From JAHEFX01 sp964614585 (GTDB taxonomy: Bacteria; Actinomycetota; Acidimicrobiia; Spongiisociales; JAENVV01), in the NCBI GenBank assembly GCA_964614585.1, contig CAZTLW010000014.1:1-28581 (forward strand): 28,581 nt of DNA. Direction: 5' to 3'. The position numbers and the translations under genes were made by a program. The notes under the pieces are model-generated. The model ran no database searches, had not been told where the DNA came from, and saw only the letters and a list, made by a program, of their open reading frames with translations. Of the stretch, positions 14,557 to 21,705 are shown in pieces. Every line of letters begins with the position of its first letter. The first letter of the stretch is position 1.

Positions 14557-15738
14557 ATCCGGTCACTGAGCCCCGAGCGCGCCCGTCGCCTGGCCCTCGG
14601 CGCGCAGGGCTTCGCCCGGGCCCGGCCGACCGGACGGGTGGACCGGCGCCACCTCCGCCGGGTCATGGACCACCTCCGGGTGCTGCAGTTGGATTCGGTG
14701 AACGTGACGGTGCGGTCCCACTACATGCCCCTCTTCAGCCGGCTCGGGCCCTATCGCCGGGGGCTCATCGACGAGATGGCCTACGACGACCGGGCGTTCT
14801 TCGAGTACTGGGGCCACGAGGCGTCCTTCGTGCCGATGGCGCTCCACCCGGCCATGCGCCATCGCATGGCGCGCCTCGGCCGATGGCGATGGGTCGCCCG
14901 CATGCGGGACGAGCACCCGGGGTTCATCGAGGCGGTGGAGGCGGAGGTCCGCGCCCACGGACCGCTGACGGTGCGCGACCTCGAGGACCCGGGCGAGCGC
15001 TCCGGCCCCTGGTGGGGGTGGGGGAAGGGCAAGCTGGCGCTCGAGTACCTCTTCGCCACCGGGCGGCTGGCGGTGGATCGCCGGGTCGACTTCACCCGCT
15101 TCTACGCCGCACCCGAGGCCGTCTTTCCCGCCGACGTGCTCGCCGCCGAACCGCTCGACGACCGGGAGGCCCACCGGGTGCTCGCCCTCGATGCCATGGC
15201 GGGCCTCGGGGTGGCGACCATCAAGGACATCGGCGACTACTGGCGGCTCAAGGTGCCCGAGCTGCGCCCGGTGCTCGCCGACCTCGTGGCGACCGGCGAC
15301 CTGGAGCAGGTCGAGGTCCCCGGGTGGCGGGGCCCGGTCTACCTCGACCCGACGGCGTCCGTGCCCCGCCGGGTCGAGGCCCGGGCGCTGCTCACGCCGT
15401 TCGACCCGGTCGTGTGGAATCGGGAGCGGGCACTGCGCCTGTTCGACTTCCACTACCGGATCGAGATCTACGTGCCCGAGCCCAAGCGCCGGTGGGGCTA
15501 CTACGTCTATCCCTTCCTGCTCGGCGACGAGCTGGTGGGACGGGTCGATCTGAAGGCCCACCGCGATCGCGGGGTGCTGGAGGCCCGTGCCACCTGGCTC
15601 GAGCCCGGCCACGACCCGGCCCACGTCGCCCGGGAGCTGGCCGAGGAGCTGGCGACCATGGCCGAGTGGTTGGGCCTGGGCGAGGTGGCGGTGGCACCGA
15701 AGGGCGACCTGGCGGGAGCGCTGGCGCGGGTGGTGTGA
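14557..15738 (+). CDS. YcaQ-type (AlkX) DNA glycosylase, probable ATC start
   Basis: A protein of about 393 residues in the winged-helix HTH_42/AlkZ-like family. E. coli YcaQ removes bulky alkyl adducts and unhooks interstrand crosslinks. Matches to YcaQ as I know it include RRLALGAQGF, the catalytic region VLQLDSVN, LFSRLGPY, FEYWGHEASFVP, and LTPFDPVVWNRERALRLFDF with the following YRIEIYVPEPKRRWGYYVYP. The catalytic motif reads Q44-L-D46, the QxD form of YcaQ, not the QxQ of AlkZ. No ATG, GTG or TTG exists in frame at the conserved start; the next ATG (14665) would remove the conserved N-terminal helix. ATC 14557 behind AGGAGG gives MRSLSPERARR, as expected for the family; CTG 14566 is an alternative. 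It follows divergently from purB and ends before the heptamer element. Confidence 0.85.
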   Translation: MRSLSPERARRLALGAQGFARARPTGRVDRRHLRRVMDHLRVLQLDSVNVTVRSHYMPLFSRLGPYRRGLIDEMAYDDRAFFEYWGHEASFVPMALHPAMRHRMARLGRWRWVARMRDEHPGFIEAVEAEVRAHGPLTVRDLEDPGERSGPWWGWGKGKLALEYLFATGRLAVDRRVDFTRFYAAPEAVFPADVLAAEPLDDREAHRVLALDAMAGLGVATIKDIGDYWRLKVPELRPVLADLVATGDLEQVEVPGWRGPVYLDPTASVPRRVEARALLTPFDPVVWNRERALRLFDFHYRIEIYVPEPKRRWGYYVYPFLLGDELVGRVDLKAHRDRGVLEARATWLEPGHDPAHVARELAEELATMAEWLGLGEVAVAPKGDLAGALARVV

Positions 15739-15763
15739 TGGGCTCGCTCCGCTCGCCGTATCA

Positions 15764-15791
15764 AGTACCGAGTACCGAGTACCGAGTACGG
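15764..15791 (+). repeat. Left heptamer array (AGTACCG x4) of an inverted-end element
   Basis: Three perfect AGTACCG units (15764-15784) and one variant AGTACGG (15785-15791) stand head to tail, 26 bp after the stop of the YcaQ-type gene. The array is inverted relative to the array at 15937-15964. Confidence 0.9.
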
Positions 15792-15828
15792 CGCCCATCG
15801 ATGGTTCGGCCCGGTGGCGACGAAGAGG

Positions 15829-15847
15829 ATCCCCCCGACGGGGGGAT
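15829..15847. terminator. Perfect G/C hairpin inside the heptamer-bounded element
   Basis: ATCCCCCC (15829-15836), loop GAC, GGGGGGAT (15840-15847): an 8-bp perfect stem with a 3-nt loop. It lies between convergent genes (the YcaQ-type gene and purD) and could stop or slow transcription from both sides. There is no U-tract on either side, so intrinsic termination is only possible, not shown. Confidence 0.45.
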
Positions 15848-15936
15848 GGGACCCGCCGAGGAGCGCCAGCGACGAGGTGGGAGGGGGGCGGTGCCAGAGA
15901 GCGGCGAGGATCCCGTCAACGTCAGCCCTTCGAGCG

Positions 15937-15964
15937 CGGTACCCAGTACTCGGTACTCGGTACC
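15937..15964 (-). repeat. Right heptamer array, inverted relative to the left array
   Basis: Four 7-bp units on the plus strand read CGGTACC, CAGTACT, CGGTACT, CGGTACC. On the minus strand these are GGTACCG, AGTACCG, AGTACTG, GGTACCG, matching the left array in the opposite direction. The array ends 7 bp before the purD stop codon. Confidence 0.9.
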
Positions 15965-15971
15965 GCGCCCG

Positions 15972-17231
15972 TCAGGGCGCCGCGATGTCGGTCCGGAATC
16001 GTTGTTGCTTCCACCGGATCCGGCCGGCGGCGTCGTACGCCCGCGCTCGCGCCTCGGCCACGTCGTCGCCCAGCCCGACCACGCTGAGGACTCGGCCCCC
16101 GGCGGTGCGCAGCACGCCGCGCTCGTCACGGGTGGTGCCGGCGTGGAACACCAGCACGTCGGGGTCGTCGACCTCGCCGAGGCCGGAGATGGCGTCGCCG
16201 GTGCGCGGTGACTCGGGGTAGCCGCCCGCCGCGAGCACGACGTTCACGGCAGCGCGACCCGAGAAGTCCAACGGCGTCGGGTCGAGCCGGCCGGCGGCGG
16301 CATCGGCCAGCACCCCCAACAGGTCGGTCTCGAGGAGCGGCAGGACGGCCTGGGTCTCGGGGTCCCCGAGCCGGCAGTTGAACTCGATCACCTTCGGCCC
16401 CTCGGCGGTGAGGGCCAGCCCGGCGTACAGGAACCCCCGGTACGGCGTGCCGTCGGTCGCCATCTGCCGCAGCGTCGGCATGACGACCCGGTCCATCACC
16501 TCGTCGACGAGTCCCTCGGGGAGGTCGGCCACCGGGGAGAAGGAGCCCATGCCGCCGGTGTTCGGCCCCTCGTCGCCGTCGGCGAGGCGCTTGTAGTCCC
16601 GGGCCGGTTGCAGGGGGAGGGCCCGCTCGCCGTCGCAGATCGCGAACACGCTCAACTCCGGGCCGTCGAGGTGCTCCTCGACCACCACCGAGGCGCCATC
16701 GCCGCCGAAGCTGCCCGTCAGGCACCGGTCGACCCAGTCCTCCGCCGCGACGAGGTCCTCGGTGACGAGGACGCCCTTGCCGGCCGCCAGGCCGTCGGCC
16801 TTCACGACGTGGGGCCCCGCCGTCCTTCGCAGGTGGTCCTTGGCCGCCGCCGCGTCGGTGAAGACGGCATACGACCCGGTCGGCACCCCGGCCCGGGCCA
16901 TCACGTCCTTGGCGAACGACTTCGAGGCCTCGAGCCTGGCGGCGGCCCGACCGGGCCCGAAGGCGGTGACCCCCATCGAGGTGAGCGCGTCCACCACCCC
17001 CGCCGCCAGCGGTGCCTCGGGGCCGATGACGGCCAGGTCGACGCCCTCGGCCGCGGACAGCGCCGCCACCGCTCCGACGTCGGTCGGGGCCACGCCTTCG
17101 ACGGTCGCCCCCAACTCGGCGAGGCCCGGGTTGCCCGGCAGGCACAGCAGCTCGTCGCAGGCCGGGCTCCTGGCCAGTGACCACCCGAGGGCATGTTCGC
17201 GCCCGCCACCCCCGACGAGCAGCACCTTCAT
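15972..17231 (-). CDS. purD: Phosphoribosylamine--glycine ligase (GAR synthetase)
   Basis: A 419-residue ATP-grasp enzyme that joins glycine to phosphoribosylamine, the second step of IMP synthesis. The N-terminal GGGGREHALGWSL (7-19) binds the substrate phosphate. The ATP-grasp core shows KADGLAAGKGV (144-154), GSFGGDGASVVVEEHLDGPE (173-192), EGPNTGGMGSF (221-231) and EFNCRLGDPETQ (283-294), nearly identical to the classical PurD signature. Length equals that of stand-alone PurD; it is not fused to PurM or PurN. ATG 17231 overlaps the purA TGA as ATGA, so the gene is the second in a purA-purD operon and probably translated by coupling. Its stop is next to the heptamer array. Confidence 0.97.
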   Translation of the reverse strand: MKVLLVGGGGREHALGWSLARSPACDELLCLPGNPGLAELGATVEGVAPTDVGAVAALSAAEGVDLAVIGPEAPLAAGVVDALTSMGVTAFGPGRAAARLEASKSFAKDVMARAGVPTGSYAVFTDAAAAKDHLRRTAGPHVVKADGLAAGKGVLVTEDLVAAEDWVDRCLTGSFGGDGASVVVEEHLDGPELSVFAICDGERALPLQPARDYKRLADGDEGPNTGGMGSFSPVADLPEGLVDEVMDRVVMPTLRQMATDGTPYRGFLYAGLALTAEGPKVIEFNCRLGDPETQAVLPLLETDLLGVLADAAAGRLDPTPLDFSGRAAVNVVLAAGGYPESPRTGDAISGLGEVDDPDVLVFHAGTTRDERGVLRTAGGRVLSVVGLGDDVAEARARAYDAAGRIRWKQQRFRTDIAAP

Positions 17232-18499
17232 CGCTCGATGACCTGCTGGCGCTCGGGTCCGACCGACACCCACCGGATGGGGACCCCGACGGCCTCCTCC
17301 ACGAACTCGACGTAGTCCCGGGCGGCGGCGGGCAGGTCGCCGAAGGCCCGCACACCCGTCAGGTCGTCGCCCCACCCGGGCTGGGTCTCGTACCGCGGCT
17401 CGGCGACGGCGAGGTCACGGGAGATGACGGGGAACTCGTCGACGTCCGCTCCGTCGACCCGGTAGCCGACGGCCACGGGGATCTCCTCGAAGCCCGAGAG
17501 CACGTCGAGCTTCGTCATGAACAGCGCCGTGAGCGAGTTCACGCGGCAGGCGTAGCGCAGCGCGACGAGGTCGAGCCATCCCGGCCGGCGGCGACGCCCG
17601 GTGACGACCCCGAACTCGCCCCCGACCGACACGAGCCGCTCGCCGGCCTCGTCGTGGAGCTCGGTGGGGAAGGGGCCCTCGCCGACCCGGGTCTGGTAGG
17701 CCTTGGTGACGCCGACGACCTCGTCGATGTCCTTGGGACCGACGCCCGAGCCGGTGGCGGCCCCACCCGCCGTCGTGGAGGACGACGTCACGAACGGGTA
17801 GGTGCCATGGTCCACGTCGAGCAACGTGCCCTGGGCGCCCTCGAAGAGCACGTCGTGGCCCGCCACCACCGCCCGGTGCACGAGCAGGGCCGTGTCCGTG
17901 ACCAGCGGCAGGATGCGGTCGGCAAGGGCGAGGTACTCGTCGGCGATGCCGGACGCGTCGAAGGTCTCGGCGTCGAAGGCGTCGAGGATCCGGTTCTTCT
18001 CCGAGGCGACCCGTTCGACCCGCTCGCGGAACCCGTCGGGGTCGAGGAGGTCCTGCACCCGGATGGCCGACGACCGGATGACCTTGTCCTGGTAGGCGGG
18101 CCCGATGCCCTTCTTGGTGGTGCCGATGGCGCCGGGCCCCCGCCGCGTCTCGTAGGCGACGTCGAGCTCCTTGTGCCACGGCATGATGAGGTGGGCATTG
18201 GGGCTGATCCGCAGCCGGGACGGGTCGATGCCTCGGTCGGTGAGCATGTCCAGCTCGGCCACCAGCACCGCCGGGTCGACGACGCAGCCATTCCCGATCA
18301 CCGGGGTGGCGTCGGGGTTCATCACCCCCGAGGGGATCAGCGACAGGGCGAACCGCTCCTCGCCCACGATGATGGTGTGGCCGGCGTTGTTGCCGCCCTG
18401 GTAGCGGACCACGACGTCCGCCCCCTCGGCGAAGAAATCGGTGACCCGGCCCTTGCCCTCGTCACCCCATTGGGCACCCAGCACGACGGTGACGCCCAT
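17228..18499 (-). CDS. purA: Adenylosuccinate synthetase
   Basis: A 423-residue GTP-dependent enzyme that joins aspartate to IMP, the first step to AMP. With ATG 18499 the catalytic residues fall at D13 in QWGDEGKG and H41 in NNAGHT, exactly the E. coli numbering, which supports this start over the GTG three codons upstream (18508). Other signatures are GTTKKGIGPAYQDK, the EGAQGTLLDVDHGTYPFVTSS segment split by family convention, and GRRRRPGWLD. GGAG (18510-18513 on the minus strand) lies 10 nt before the start, and a TACCCT hexamer at 18533-18538 gives a leader of about 27 nt. The gene is followed by purD with a 4-bp overlap and is divergent from tetR. Confidence 0.97.
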   Translation of the reverse strand: MGVTVVLGAQWGDEGKGRVTDFFAEGADVVVRYQGGNNAGHTIIVGEERFALSLIPSGVMNPDATPVIGNGCVVDPAVLVAELDMLTDRGIDPSRLRISPNAHLIMPWHKELDVAYETRRGPGAIGTTKKGIGPAYQDKVIRSSAIRVQDLLDPDGFRERVERVASEKNRILDAFDAETFDASGIADEYLALADRILPLVTDTALLVHRAVVAGHDVLFEGAQGTLLDVDHGTYPFVTSSSTTAGGAATGSGVGPKDIDEVVGVTKAYQTRVGEGPFPTELHDEAGERLVSVGGEFGVVTGRRRRPGWLDLVALRYACRVNSLTALFMTKLDVLSGFEEIPVAVGYRVDGADVDEFPVISRDLAVAEPRYETQPGWGDDLTGVRAFGDLPAAARDYVEFVEEAVGVPIRWVSVGPERQQVIER

Positions 18500-18532
18500 G
18501 TCGAACACGCTCCGATCGCAGAACGTGGCGGG

Positions 18533-18538
18533 AGGGTA
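18533..18538 (-). promoter_or_regulatory. Candidate -10 element of purA-purD
   Basis: Minus-strand TACCCT would place the transcript start near 18526, giving a short leader of about 27 nt with GGAG before ATG 18499. Confidence 0.45.
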
Positions 18539-18541
18539 ACC

Positions 18542-18573
18542 GCACCGCGCCCGTCCCCAATCCGTCGCGGTGC
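18542..18573. promoter_or_regulatory. 8-bp inverted repeat, candidate TetR operator
   Basis: GCACCGCG (18542-18549) and CGCGGTGC (18566-18573) form a perfect inverted repeat with a 16-nt gap. It sits between the -10 of purA (18533-18538) and the -10 of tetR (18576-18581). A regulator bound here could control both divergent promoters, most simply the adjacent TetR protein. No binding evidence exists. Confidence 0.35.
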
Positions 18574-18575
18574 CG

Positions 18576-18581
18576 TATCCT
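18576..18581 (+). promoter_or_regulatory. Candidate -10 element of tetR-type gene
   Basis: TATCCT ends 7 nt before ATG 18589 with no Shine-Dalgarno between, fitting a leaderless mRNA. Confidence 0.55.
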
Positions 18582-18588
18582 TCCCGGT

Positions 18589-19203
18589 ATGCCCCGCATC
18601 CAGGCCGACACGGTCGCCGAGCACAAGCGGATGATCCGCCGCCGGCTGCTCGACGCGGCGATGGACGTCTTCGCCGACATCGGGTACGAGCAGACGACGT
18701 TCGCCGAGCTCGCCGCCGAGGCGGGGGTCGGGCGCACGACGATCTACGAGTACTTCCGGGACAAGGAGGACCTCCTCGCCACCCTCGTCGAGGAGGAGCT
18801 CCCGGCCACCTTCGAGGCCATGCTCGCCGCCCTGCCCGACGGGGTCCCCACGATCACGCGCCTCGAGGCGCTCGTGCGGGCCCTCGTCGAGTTCGTCGCC
18901 ACCGACCCCACGCTCGGCTACCTGCTCCACCGCGAGGTGCCGAAGCTCTCGGGGGAGGCCCAACGCCGCGCCGAGGCTGCCCATGTCGCCCTCGTGGGCG
19001 AGTTCATCGGCCTCCTGCGGGCCGGCGTCGCCGAGGGGAGCCTCCGGCCCCTCCCCCTCGACGTGATGGGCCGGCTGCTCCAGGACTGCATCATGTCCGG
19101 CTCGAAGATCCTCATCCAGGCCCCGAACCCGTCCGACCGGCTCGGCGAGGTCACCGACACGGTCGTGGAGTTCGTCTTCGCGGGGATCGCCACCGCACGC
19201 TGA
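18589..19203 (+). CDS. TetR-family transcriptional regulator
   Basis: A 204-residue TetR-type repressor. The N-terminal HTH domain spans about 16-65: RRLLDAAMDVFADIGYEQTT, then FAELAAEAGVGRTTIYEYF, and DKEDLLATLVEEE, with the usual G-x-T-T-I-Y recognition helix. Residues 70-204 form the ligand-binding and dimer domain, too variable to suggest a ligand. It is placed between purA and guaB: divergent from purA and 69 bp upstream of guaB on the same strand. Regulation of purine genes by this protein is possible from position but not shown; TetR proteins more often control transport or lipid genes. A palindrome overlaps its promoter and another lies at the guaB start site. Confidence 0.93.
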   Translation: MPRIQADTVAEHKRMIRRRLLDAAMDVFADIGYEQTTFAELAAEAGVGRTTIYEYFRDKEDLLATLVEEELPATFEAMLAALPDGVPTITRLEALVRALVEFVATDPTLGYLLHREVPKLSGEAQRRAEAAHVALVGEFIGLLRAGVAEGSLRPLPLDVMGRLLQDCIMSGSKILIQAPNPSDRLGEVTDTVVEFVFAGIATAR

Positions 19204-19235
19204 CGGCCGGGCGGCTCGGAGCGCTGGTGCCGACC

Positions 19236-19241
19236 TATCCT
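19236..19241 (+). promoter_or_regulatory. Candidate -10 element of guaB
   Basis: TATCCT lies 31 nt before ATG 19273. The transcript start would be near 19248, giving a short leader of about 25 nt. Confidence 0.5.
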
Positions 19242-19261
19242 CTCGGCCCACGCAGGCCGAG
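19242..19261. promoter_or_regulatory. 7-bp palindrome at the guaB start site
   Basis: CTCGGCC (19242-19248), 6-nt loop, GGCCGAG (19255-19261). The 20-bp palindrome directly follows the -10 hexamer, so it may be an operator over the transcription start or a small hairpin at the 5' end of the guaB mRNA. Confidence 0.4.
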
Positions 19262-19272
19262 CGGGTGGTGAG

Positions 19273-20733
19273 ATGAGCGAGAAGATCACGGGCGACGCGT
19301 TGGCATTCGACGACGTACTCCTCGTCCCCCGCCACTCGACGACGCTGCCGAAGGACGTCTCGACCGCCACGCGGTTCTCCCGGTCCGTGCCGCTCAACAT
19401 CCCGCTCGTCTCCGCGGCGATGGACACCGTCACCGAGACCCGCATGGCGATCGCCATGGCCCGCCAGGGCGGTATCGGCGTCGTCCACAAGAAGATGTCC
19501 ATCGAGGCCCAGGTGGACATGGTGCGCAAGGTGAAGCGCTCGGAGTCGGGGATGATCGTCGACCCCATCACCCTCCACCCGGGCGCCGTCCTCCAGGACG
19601 CCGAGGACCTCATGGCGTCCTACAAGATCTCCGGCGTGCCGATCATCGAGGCAGACGGCACGCTCGTGGGGATCCTCACCAACCGCGACATTCGCTTCGA
19701 GACCGACTTCGGCCAGCCCGTGGAGAGCCGGATGACCTCGGAGGGCCTCATCACCGCCCCCACCGGCACCTCCCTCGAGCAGGCCCGCGAGATCCTCCGA
19801 GAGCACCGCATCGAGAAACTCCCGGTCGTCGACACCGATGGCCGCCTCACCGGCCTCATCACCATCAAGGACCTCCAGAAACGCCTCGACTACCCGCTCG
19901 CCGCCAAGGACGACCTCGGTCGCCTCCGGGTCGCCGCCGCGGTCGGAGCCACCGACGAGTTGGACGAGCGGGCCGCCGGCCTCGTGGAGGCGGGCGTGGA
20001 CGCGCTGGTCCTGGACTCCGCCCATGGCCACCACGAGGGCATCCTCGGGGCGCTCGTGCGGCTCAAGGAGCGGTTCGACGTCGACGTCGTGGCCGGCAAC
20101 ATCGCCACCGCCGACGGTGCCCGGGACCTGATCGACCGGGGCGCCGACGCCGTCAAGGTCGGCATCGGCCCCGGCTCCATCTGCACGACCCGGGTGGTGA
20201 CCGGGGTCGGCATGCCCCAGCTGACCGCCATCCTCGACGCCGCCGCGGTCGCGCGGGAGGCCGGCGTGCCGGTCGTCGCCGACGGCGGCGTCAAACAGAC
20301 CGGCGACGTGCCCAAGGCGCTCGCCGCCGGCGGTTCGACGGTCATGGTGGGCTCGATGCTGGCGGGCACCGAGGAGTCCCCGGGGGAGGAGATCCTCCGG
20401 GATGGACGGCGGTACAAGGCCTACCGGGGCATGGGCTCGATGGGGGCCATGGCCGGAGGCTCGGCCGACCGCTACTTCCAGGAGGACCAGCGCAAGCTCG
20501 TGCCCGAGGGCATCGAGGGCGTGGTGCCCTTCAAGGGCCCGGTCGGCGACGTGCTCTTCCAGATGGTCGGGGGCCTCCGTTCGGCCATGGGCTACTGCGG
20601 GGCGCCCGACGTGGCGACCCTCCAGGGGGACGTCGGCTTCGTCCGGATCACCCAGGCGTCGCTCATCGAGGGCCACCCCCACGACGTGCTCATCACGAAG
20701 GAAGCGCCGAACTACAGCGTCGAGCGGCGCTGA
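19273..20733 (+). CDS. guaB: Inosine-5'-monophosphate dehydrogenase
   Basis: A 486-residue IMP dehydrogenase, which oxidises IMP to XMP with NAD, the rate-setting step to GMP. The catalytic cysteine is C304 in GIGPGSICTTR. Two CBS domains occupy about 95-205, inserted in the barrel as usual, including GVPIIEADGTLVGILTNRD and EKLPVVDTDGRLTGLITIKD. The IMP-binding VADGGVKQTGD, the YRGMGSMGAM segment and the mobile flap VPEGIEGVVPFKGP are all present. Full length. ATG 19273 begins the standard N-terminus with ALAFDDVLLVPRHS. The last 22 bp overlap the end of the convergent hydrolase gene. It completes a local set with purA, purD and purB. Confidence 0.98.
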   Translation: MSEKITGDALAFDDVLLVPRHSTTLPKDVSTATRFSRSVPLNIPLVSAAMDTVTETRMAIAMARQGGIGVVHKKMSIEAQVDMVRKVKRSESGMIVDPITLHPGAVLQDAEDLMASYKISGVPIIEADGTLVGILTNRDIRFETDFGQPVESRMTSEGLITAPTGTSLEQAREILREHRIEKLPVVDTDGRLTGLITIKDLQKRLDYPLAAKDDLGRLRVAAAVGATDELDERAAGLVEAGVDALVLDSAHGHHEGILGALVRLKERFDVDVVAGNIATADGARDLIDRGADAVKVGIGPGSICTTRVVTGVGMPQLTAILDAAAVAREAGVPVVADGGVKQTGDVPKALAAGGSTVMVGSMLAGTEESPGEEILRDGRRYKAYRGMGSMGAMAGGSADRYFQEDQRKLVPEGIEGVVPFKGPVGDVLFQMVGGLRSAMGYCGAPDVATLQGDVGFVRITQASLIEGHPHDVLITKEAPNYSVERR

Positions 20734-21653
20734 GGCGGCACCTCACCGATCGTCGACCACCAGAACCGGGCGATCTCCGCGTTCGCCCGGCGCGCCTCCG
20801 GCACCCATCGGGCGAGGGCATGCCAGACGTGCCACATGCCCGGGTACACCCGCAGGGTCGCCTCCGTGCCGGCGGCCCGGGCCTGCTCCCACACGCGCAC
20901 CGAGTCGTCGAGGAGGATCTCGTCGTCGCCCACCTGCAGCAGCAGTGGGGGGAGGCCCGACAGGTCGGCGAACACGGGTGAGACGAGGGGATGGGTGGGC
21001 TCGGTGTCCCCGTGGTAGAAGGCGGCCACGTCCGCCATGAGATCGGGGATCAGCATGAACTCGCGGTCCGCTCGGGTGCGCAGCGACTCGCCGCTCCCGG
21101 TGAGGTCGGTCCACGCCGACATGGTGGCCACCGCCCCCGGGAGGGGGGCACCCCGGTCCCGAAGCGCGATCGCCAGTGCCAGCGCGAGCCCGCCCCCGGC
21201 CGAGTCGCCGGCCACGAGGATCCGTTCGGCGGGCACCTCGTCGGTCAGGGCCTCGAAGCAGGCGAGGACGTCGTCGAGCGCGGCGGGGAACGGGTGCTCG
21301 GGGGCGAGGCGGTACTCGGGGAGGAAGCCGGGGATGCCCACCGCATCGACGACCCACCCGGCGATCCCCCGGTGGCTCTCGCACGACCCGATGGCGTAGC
21401 CACCGCCGTGGAGGTAGAGGAGCCGTGCCGATCGGTCGGTGGCGTCGCCCTCCAACCACTCGCCGCCCACGCCACCGACCTCGGCGCGGTTGAAGTGCAG
21501 GTGGTGGGGCAGCCGCAGCAGACGACCCTGGTGGTCGAGCTCGGCCCGGGCCTGTTCGACCGTCCGCTCACCGCGGGGCACGATCGAGTTGCGGCGGGCG
21601 AGCTCGGTCACCATCACCTGTCGGGCGAACCGGGCGCGCAGCGAGGTCCCCAT
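20712..21653 (-). CDS. Alpha/beta hydrolase, hormone-sensitive-lipase type
   Basis: A 313-residue esterase/lipase of the HSL (bacterial family IV) type. It shows the oxyanion motif HGGG at 82-85, the nucleophile elbow GDSAGG with S151 (149-154), the acid D244 region VGDDEILLDD, and the histidine H275 in PGMWHVWH. These residues define a cytoplasmic hydrolase for short or medium acyl esters; the natural substrate is not readable. ATG 21653 has TAACCT 7 nt upstream on the minus strand. An ORF extension upstream exists but would run over the divergent amidohydrolase start. The stop lies inside the last codons of guaB, a 22-bp convergent overlap. Confidence 0.9.
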   Translation of the reverse strand: MGTSLRARFARQVMVTELARRNSIVPRGERTVEQARAELDHQGRLLRLPHHLHFNRAEVGGVGGEWLEGDATDRSARLLYLHGGGYAIGSCESHRGIAGWVVDAVGIPGFLPEYRLAPEHPFPAALDDVLACFEALTDEVPAERILVAGDSAGGGLALALAIALRDRGAPLPGAVATMSAWTDLTGSGESLRTRADREFMLIPDLMADVAAFYHGDTEPTHPLVSPVFADLSGLPPLLLQVGDDEILLDDSVRVWEQARAAGTEATLRVYPGMWHVWHALARWVPEARRANAEIARFWWSTIGEVPPQRRSTL

Positions 21654-21660
21654 GATGCCG

Positions 21661-21666
21661 AGGTTA
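21661..21666 (-). promoter_or_regulatory. Candidate -10 element of the HSL-type hydrolase gene
   Basis: Minus-strand TAACCT ends 7 nt before ATG 21653, a leaderless arrangement. Confidence 0.5.
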
Positions 21667-21693
21667 CGCGGCCGCCGACCGGGTCCCGACACG

Positions 21694-21699
21694 TAGCCT
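21694..21699 (+). promoter_or_regulatory. Candidate -10 element of the amidohydrolase gene
   Basis: TAGCCT ends 6 nt before ATG 21706 with no Shine-Dalgarno sequence, a leaderless arrangement. Confidence 0.55.
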
Positions 21700-21705
21700 G
21701 CGGCC

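Noticed and set aside
14665..15738. ATG 14665 as start of the YcaQ-type gene
   Set aside because: It would remove the conserved RRLALGAQGF helix and leave only a few residues before the catalytic QLD motif.
18500..18508. GTG 18508 as purA start
   Set aside because: It would shift the catalytic residues away from the D13/H41 numbering and leaves just 1 nt after GGAG; ATG 18499 fits both.
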